From Limnanthes douglasii subsp. nivea (lineage: Eukaryota; Streptophyta; Magnoliopsida; Brassicales; Limnanthaceae), in the NCBI GenBank assembly GCA_036936605.1, contig JAUPFV010000002.1, positions 337,441,215 through 337,505,214 on the forward strand: 64,000 nt of DNA, given 5' to 3'. The notes beneath the pieces are model-generated. The model had not been told where the DNA came from and did no database searches. It saw nothing but the letters and a program-made list of their open reading frames with translations. This document shows, piece by piece, positions 59,839 to 64,000 of this stretch. Position 1 is the first letter of the stretch. Every line of letters begins with the position of its first letter. Position numbers and translations under genes: made by a program.

Positions 59839-60292
59839 TACTCCTCCAACTGTCCTAAGCTTATTGCTATCTATGCTGTTACAATCTGATAGCCCCTTTA
59901 TTCAACTTTGATAGATTATGTATTTTACATCTAACAGATAAATAAAAGTATGTTTTCTGTTTCGTTGTATATCCATCTGTAGGAGTATTTGAGTATAACT
60001 GAAAATAAGATGCAGATCACACTTAAGAACTGATACGCATACACATTATAATCATATTTTAGTCGATGCATCGTTTGTTACTACATCAAAATATTCGACA
60101 GACTGACGTTAAATTCAGTAAAGCGTTCATTTCCCGCTGAACCAAATCTTTCAATTACAATACTCGGTAACTAGGAATAAGCAACACTAATCTAATGTTT
60201 AAAAAAACAACAAGCCGCTTGTAATAATCAAAACTGGAGCTCAGCAGAAGGACGGCCGCAGATAAGACCGACTTTTATAGCTCTTGTTCTCT

Positions 60293-60400
60293 CACGATGG
60301 AAATGATAGATATGAAGGAACACCTTGCTAGATACGAAGGAACACCTTGCTAGATATGCAGGCACACATTGCTAGACAAGAAGGAACACCCTGCTGGATA
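60293..60400. repeat. Second block of the 24-bp minisatellite
   Basis: Starts CGATGGAAATGATAGAT like the block at 59125 and has four to five units. Confidence 0.85.
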
Positions 60401-60639
60401 TGATCTACAAACAACCCAGACAAATTACAGTCTCACAATGCAGATATTAGTTCCCCAATTTCAGTAATTGTACGAAGATATTAACATATCAATATATATA
60501 GTGTAGCAGAAGTAGCAAAATAATTGGTAAATTTCAACTTGCCTCATTCGCATTAAGAAGTCCGGCTAAAGTATCTATGCTCATCCCCAAATAGTACGCT
60601 CCGCACACAAAACAGGACAAAAAGCATATATAAATTTAC

Positions 60640-61551
60640 CTGTGTACCATTAGAAACCGGACGCAGAATTGCTCCAGCACCAGCAACTTTAGCCCTAGCA
60701 GTTGCGATGGATGGAAGGCGAGAGCCTAAGGCTGTCGCAGAACGGTAAACGGTACTAAGGATTCTTGTGCGTTCAATTTGATTCCTAAGATCATTTAGCC
60801 AAGCAGACGCAGTAACCTGATGAAGCCCGATAGATTTAAACTTTTAGTTTTTTATTTAATGTTCAAGTACAGAATAGACCAAGAAAGGTAACTTGGTTTG
60901 GTAATATTCTGCTTGAAGTTAGTAACTTCACAAAGGATCCAAGTTCAAACCTTCGGATTAAAAAGAGAGTAAACAAAAATGAACCAGACCATAGACAAGT
61001 CTAAGCATTAAGCAGATGTCAAGTATATACAACATACTAAACAAGTCTCTGGCACTGTACAAAAAAGCTTGAAAAAGTTCTGAGTAGTATAAATTGTTTA
61101 TTTATACATCCTTTAATTTGTATTTGAGTCAAAAAGTAGTACATATATGATGCAGTAGGAGATTGACATAAGAATGCCTGCTCATTCTGAACCTTTAAGT
61201 AAAAAGACGGCCTCAAAAAGCAGTAAACATTTGGGTAGACAATACACTGAGATTAAGTCATAGGTAACGAAGTAACAAACTTACACGCAGTAAAATCATA
61301 CTCAAATTCTAATCCCATCTAGACATCAGACCAGATACAAGAGCTAACTTACGTAATAATAAAATCTGCCTTCTAGTGGGTATGTATCATAATATGGTCC
61401 TAATTCCTAGGTTAGAGTTTTAAGAGCCGGACCTCAGCACGCAAGTCATCCACTGCAGCAGCTGAAAACGTAGGTACTAAATCAGCTCCATTTATGACAG
61501 AAATAATGAAGTCATTGCCTGATTCCGCCAATTCCCAAGTCATACAAGCAG
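60640..61551 (-). pseudogene. Two captured exons of a class 3 lipase (mono/diacylglycerol lipase-like) gene
   Basis: Minus-strand exon 61551-61433 (CMTWELAESGNDFIISVING, ADLVPTFSAAAVDDLRAE) with acceptor TATACGCAG and donor GAG/GTCC. Next exon 60816-60640 (VTASAWLNDLRNQIERTRIL, YRSATALGSRLPSIATARAK, LRPVSNGTQ), exactly 59 codons and in phase. The order and wording match the region after the active site in the plant alpha/beta-hydrolase family with an N-terminal mono/diacylglycerol lipase domain. The GXSXG nucleophile exon and the N-terminus are absent, so no lipase can be made. Confidence 0.72.
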
Positions 61552-61671
61552 CTGCGTATACAATAGCAGTTCAGATAAACAATATCAGTTCAGAGAAATA
61601 ATATAGATGTTAGTTATATAGAAACACAAGGTAAATCAATGTATATCAACAAGGATATCTAGTAAGATTCT

Positions 61672-62186
61672 GAAATGCTTCTGTGTCTTCCATTATCATC
61701 TCCATCAGAGATGCCTTCCTTTTCAACTCTATCAACTCCAGCTGCAACTGCAATTGGACAGACAATATCAATACCCTTAAGTTAAAAACAGTATATAATG
61801 TTAATAGAGTGTATTCTAGTTAGGTTAGATAGTAGATCTTCGAACGGTCGAAACAGCATCCTGTACGAAAGAGGTCCTAGTCTGCACGTAATTTTGAACA
61901 AAATCTCACCAAACAATTCTAACAAAGCGGTCATCATATTGAAATTCGAAAGAAAATAGTAAGGAAGACAAAATGAAACCTCCACAGCATGTATAGTAGC
62001 TTCGTGCCTTTCCAATTCTGCTTCGTAGCTTTTCAGCTGCTGCTCAGTAGCTTCCTTGAAGCGCTTTTCATCTTCGAGCTCTACATTCGTGAAGCAGATG
62101 AAAACATTCGGCGGTGGTTCGCCGGTGCGTGTCGGTAATTTCGAAACGGAGATGAAAACAGTGGTTAGTCTTGGTCGGTGGTTCAC
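61672..62186 (-). pseudogene. Captured coiled-coil exons at the right end (unrecognised)
   Basis: Exon-like frame 62186-61980 (MNHRPRLTT... ELEDEKRFKEATEQQLKSYE, AELERHEATIHAVE) with donor GAG/GTTTC, joined in phase 0 to a second exon from 61747 (LQLELIELKRKASLMEMIME, DTEAFQN). The second exon has no clear donor and would soon hit a stop. High Glu/Lys/Leu heptads suggest a coiled coil. Read together with the lipase exons, this looks like a chimeric capture from at least two genes. Confidence 0.5.
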
Positions 62187-62572
62187 CGGTGGGTTTCAGT
62201 ACTACCGGACGACGTTTCTTCCTGGTCGCCGGTGATTCGCCGTCGTTGTCAGGAATATCAGACCAGAGGTGCAGAGGTGCGATTGATATCGCCGGTGACG
62301 AGAGTTTCAAAAATGTCTTTTGGTTTCGCTCTCGTAAAACGTGTTTCTCTCTCCACAAATTTAGAAATGTGAAAGTGGGGGAATTGGAACCCAAAAGTCT
62401 GATTAGAAGGTGAAAAAAGGGGTTTCAACAAAAACAACCCCTTTTATACCCTAGAGGGTATAATTGTCCAAAATGTGGCTTTAGGTAGTTTATGAAACTA
62501 GTCCAAAAACGGGTACCATCTTGGTATTTGATAGTTGAGAAGGTATTTAGGGGTACTTTTCTCAAAAATCAA

Positions 62573-63275
62573 TTATTTTTTATAATATCTAAAATACTTT
62601 TTTTTTACGTATATTACTGTTTTTTTTTCTTTTACGATAATAATAATACTGTGATTTTTTTTCTCTACATTTTTTGGATCTACAATATCGGTAGGTACTA
62701 CGACGATTCAATTTCTCCTTCGATTTTCAATATTTTTTCTACATATGATTTATTCGTCTATTTTGATTTGATTGTTGTTTTTATTTGATTTCATCGTTTA
62801 ATTTTGAATTGTTTTCATATTAAAATCTATTTGTTTGCAAGTTTTGTGTTATTGAGTTTTTAACTCTATTTTACTCAAGACTTTGATATTTTATCTGTTT
62901 TTTACTTTGATTGTAGTTGAAATGTTTCAATTGATTTAGGTTTTACTCGTTTTTAGTTTTTTTCTAGGTTTTATGTAAAATATGGTTGATAAAGTTTTGG
63001 ATAAGTTTACTATAATAACTAAGAAGATGGAGTTTCAAACATCTATTATGAGTCTCGTGACTCTTGTCTCATATCTGCAGATTTTGGTATTTTATTTTGA
63101 TAGATGTTTGGAACCTGTTATTTCTATAATTATAGTTGTGAAACCTATTATTTATCTAATGATAGATGTGGGACATTATTATTATTTTAATGATAGTTGC
63201 AAGACGTTTACTATTTTTAGTTTTTCAAATTGTCAAATACAAGTACGTGATGTTTAGAAGTTGACTATGTATTTT
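62573..63275. other. T-rich DNA right of the Pack-MULE
   Basis: Short frames such as 62982-63257 (MVDKVLDKF...) have no recognisable domain. They may be the N-terminal part of the MULE remnant that follows. Confidence 0.35.
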
Positions 63276-64000
63276 GAACCTAAATGGTGAACTTGCAATC
63301 CTTGATCTTGGTCTGTTTGATGATTTTGAAGATTTGATTAAATTTGTTTTAAGTAAATATGATGTGTTGGTTCGTAGGTAAATTCAGATTTAAGATATTG
63401 TTGTTCTGACCTAGAAATGTTATTTTAGGTTGTGATAGTGATTTAGTTAATTTGATATTGATTGTTGATACTTTGGGGTTACGACTATTACTATTAATTG
63501 TTGATACTTTGGGGTTTCAACTATTACTATTAATGTTGAAAGTGATGTTGTTTTTTGTGATAATGGTATGGAAACTACTCAAAATTTATTTGAAGCTTCA
63601 AATCAAGATTTTATGTGTGAAGAAATTGGTCAAAGTTCTGGTATGAATTTACTTTTGTCACAAGAACAAACAAATTGATATTATTGGTTGAGTTAATGAA
63701 ATTAGTGATGTTGGACATGTTTTTAAAGATGGTGCAATAAGTTTAAGATTAACTACTAGTAAGTTGGTTTTACAATAATGTTTTACTTTCAAATATATGC
63801 ATAAAAATAAATAAAGAATAATTGTTTATTTCACGAAACAAGATTCAAATGGTTGTCTTTGGAGACTTTCTGACAAAAAAAGATAAGTCTAATAATTTGT
63901 TTTTTGTTAAGAAGTATATCCAAATACTTTTGGGACTGGTTTTTAAAAAGAAAGTACAAAGCATTTATCATCGAATTTGATTGCGAATGAGATACATGAT
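63276..64000 (+). pseudogene. Degenerate MuDR-type transposase N-terminus (runs off the window)
   Basis: Broken frames: ELAILDLGLFDDFEDLIKFV, NGMETTQNLFEASNQDF, CEEIGQSSG, then VGHVFKDGAISLRLTTSKLV, a stop, FTFKYMHKNK, and NGCLWRLSDKK. The last three resemble the G..F.d...L...V...Y...F.F...K..r....C....C.WRL pattern of the MuDR DNA-binding domain. Stops between them show decay. The transposase core would lie beyond base 64000. Confidence 0.4.

Larger units (their letters stand above)
57134..62563. mobile_element. Pack-MULE-like element with captured gene pieces (5.43 kb)
   Basis: Bounded by a perfect 9-bp direct repeat AAAAATCAA (57125-57133 and 62564-62572), the MULE target-duplication length. 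The ends are imperfect inverted repeats: GGGAAATGACACACTAAGTACC at left and, reversed, GAGAAAAGTACCCCTAAATACC at right, with similarity continuing through the TAGTACCC / TGGTACCC positions for about 65 bp. Each end has an inward TATA-like box (TATATAAGG; reversed TATAAAAGG) leading into CT-rich leaders and captured exons. No transposase inside. The centre is a repeat module. Non-autonomous. Confidence 0.72.

Overview
This is a eudicot plant nuclear window. The evidence is AT-rich DNA, GT-AG introns, plant-only gene families (a chloroplast NDH subunit and a plant KASH protein) and dense nested plant transposons. I cannot name the species. Only three host genes look intact: CCT8 (cytosolic chaperonin theta subunit, 3-4769, +, 13 exons, 544 aa), PNSB2/NDF2 (chloroplast NDH subcomplex B, 51249-52543, +, 3 exons, 361 aa) and a SINE1/2-type KASH protein (52866-54975, -, 2 coding exons, 602 aa). 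PNSB2 and SINE converge tail to tail with about 320 bp between stops.

The PNSB2-SINE pair also exists as a wrecked copy beside CCT8. A PNSB2 pseudogene that still carries its last intron lies at 6130-6781. The shared intergenic DNA is present twice (7381-7612 and about 8860-9306). A collapsed SINE pseudogene, partly re-amplified as a scrambled tandem array, lies at 9307-10857. The simplest reading is a DNA-level duplication of PNSB2-SINE next to CCT8, with decay of one copy and some 40 kb of transposons between the two copies.

The middle is a transposon nest. At 14253-23922 (-) is an older Ty3/gypsy Tat-lineage element (LTRs about 95% identical by eye, broken pol, RT catalytic box deleted). 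At 26760-29640 is a Tat-type antisense-ORF remnant, split by a 1.87-kb hAT-like element (8-bp target duplication, 13-bp perfect terminal repeats) that carries a copied gag fragment and a 70-bp-arm foldback. Around 31.7-36.6 kb and 48.3-50.8 kb are pieces of a MULE region: plant mobile domain, Myb-like, OTU protease and MULE transposase. Into the OTU-transposase ORF a very young Tat element has inserted (36641-48306, +, 5-bp TSD, 403-bp LTRs with one difference). Its sense polyprotein is nevertheless broken by three in-frame amber codons and a 35-bp tandem duplication. It also has a long spliceable antisense gene (about 1012 aa).

The right part holds a 5.43-kb Pack-MULE-like element (57134-62563, 9-bp perfect TSD) whose two ends each lead into captured exon pieces, including two exons of a class 3 lipase family gene, plus an inverted minisatellite core. 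A second, degenerate MuDR-type N-terminus runs off the right edge. No tRNA, rRNA or CRISPR features were seen.
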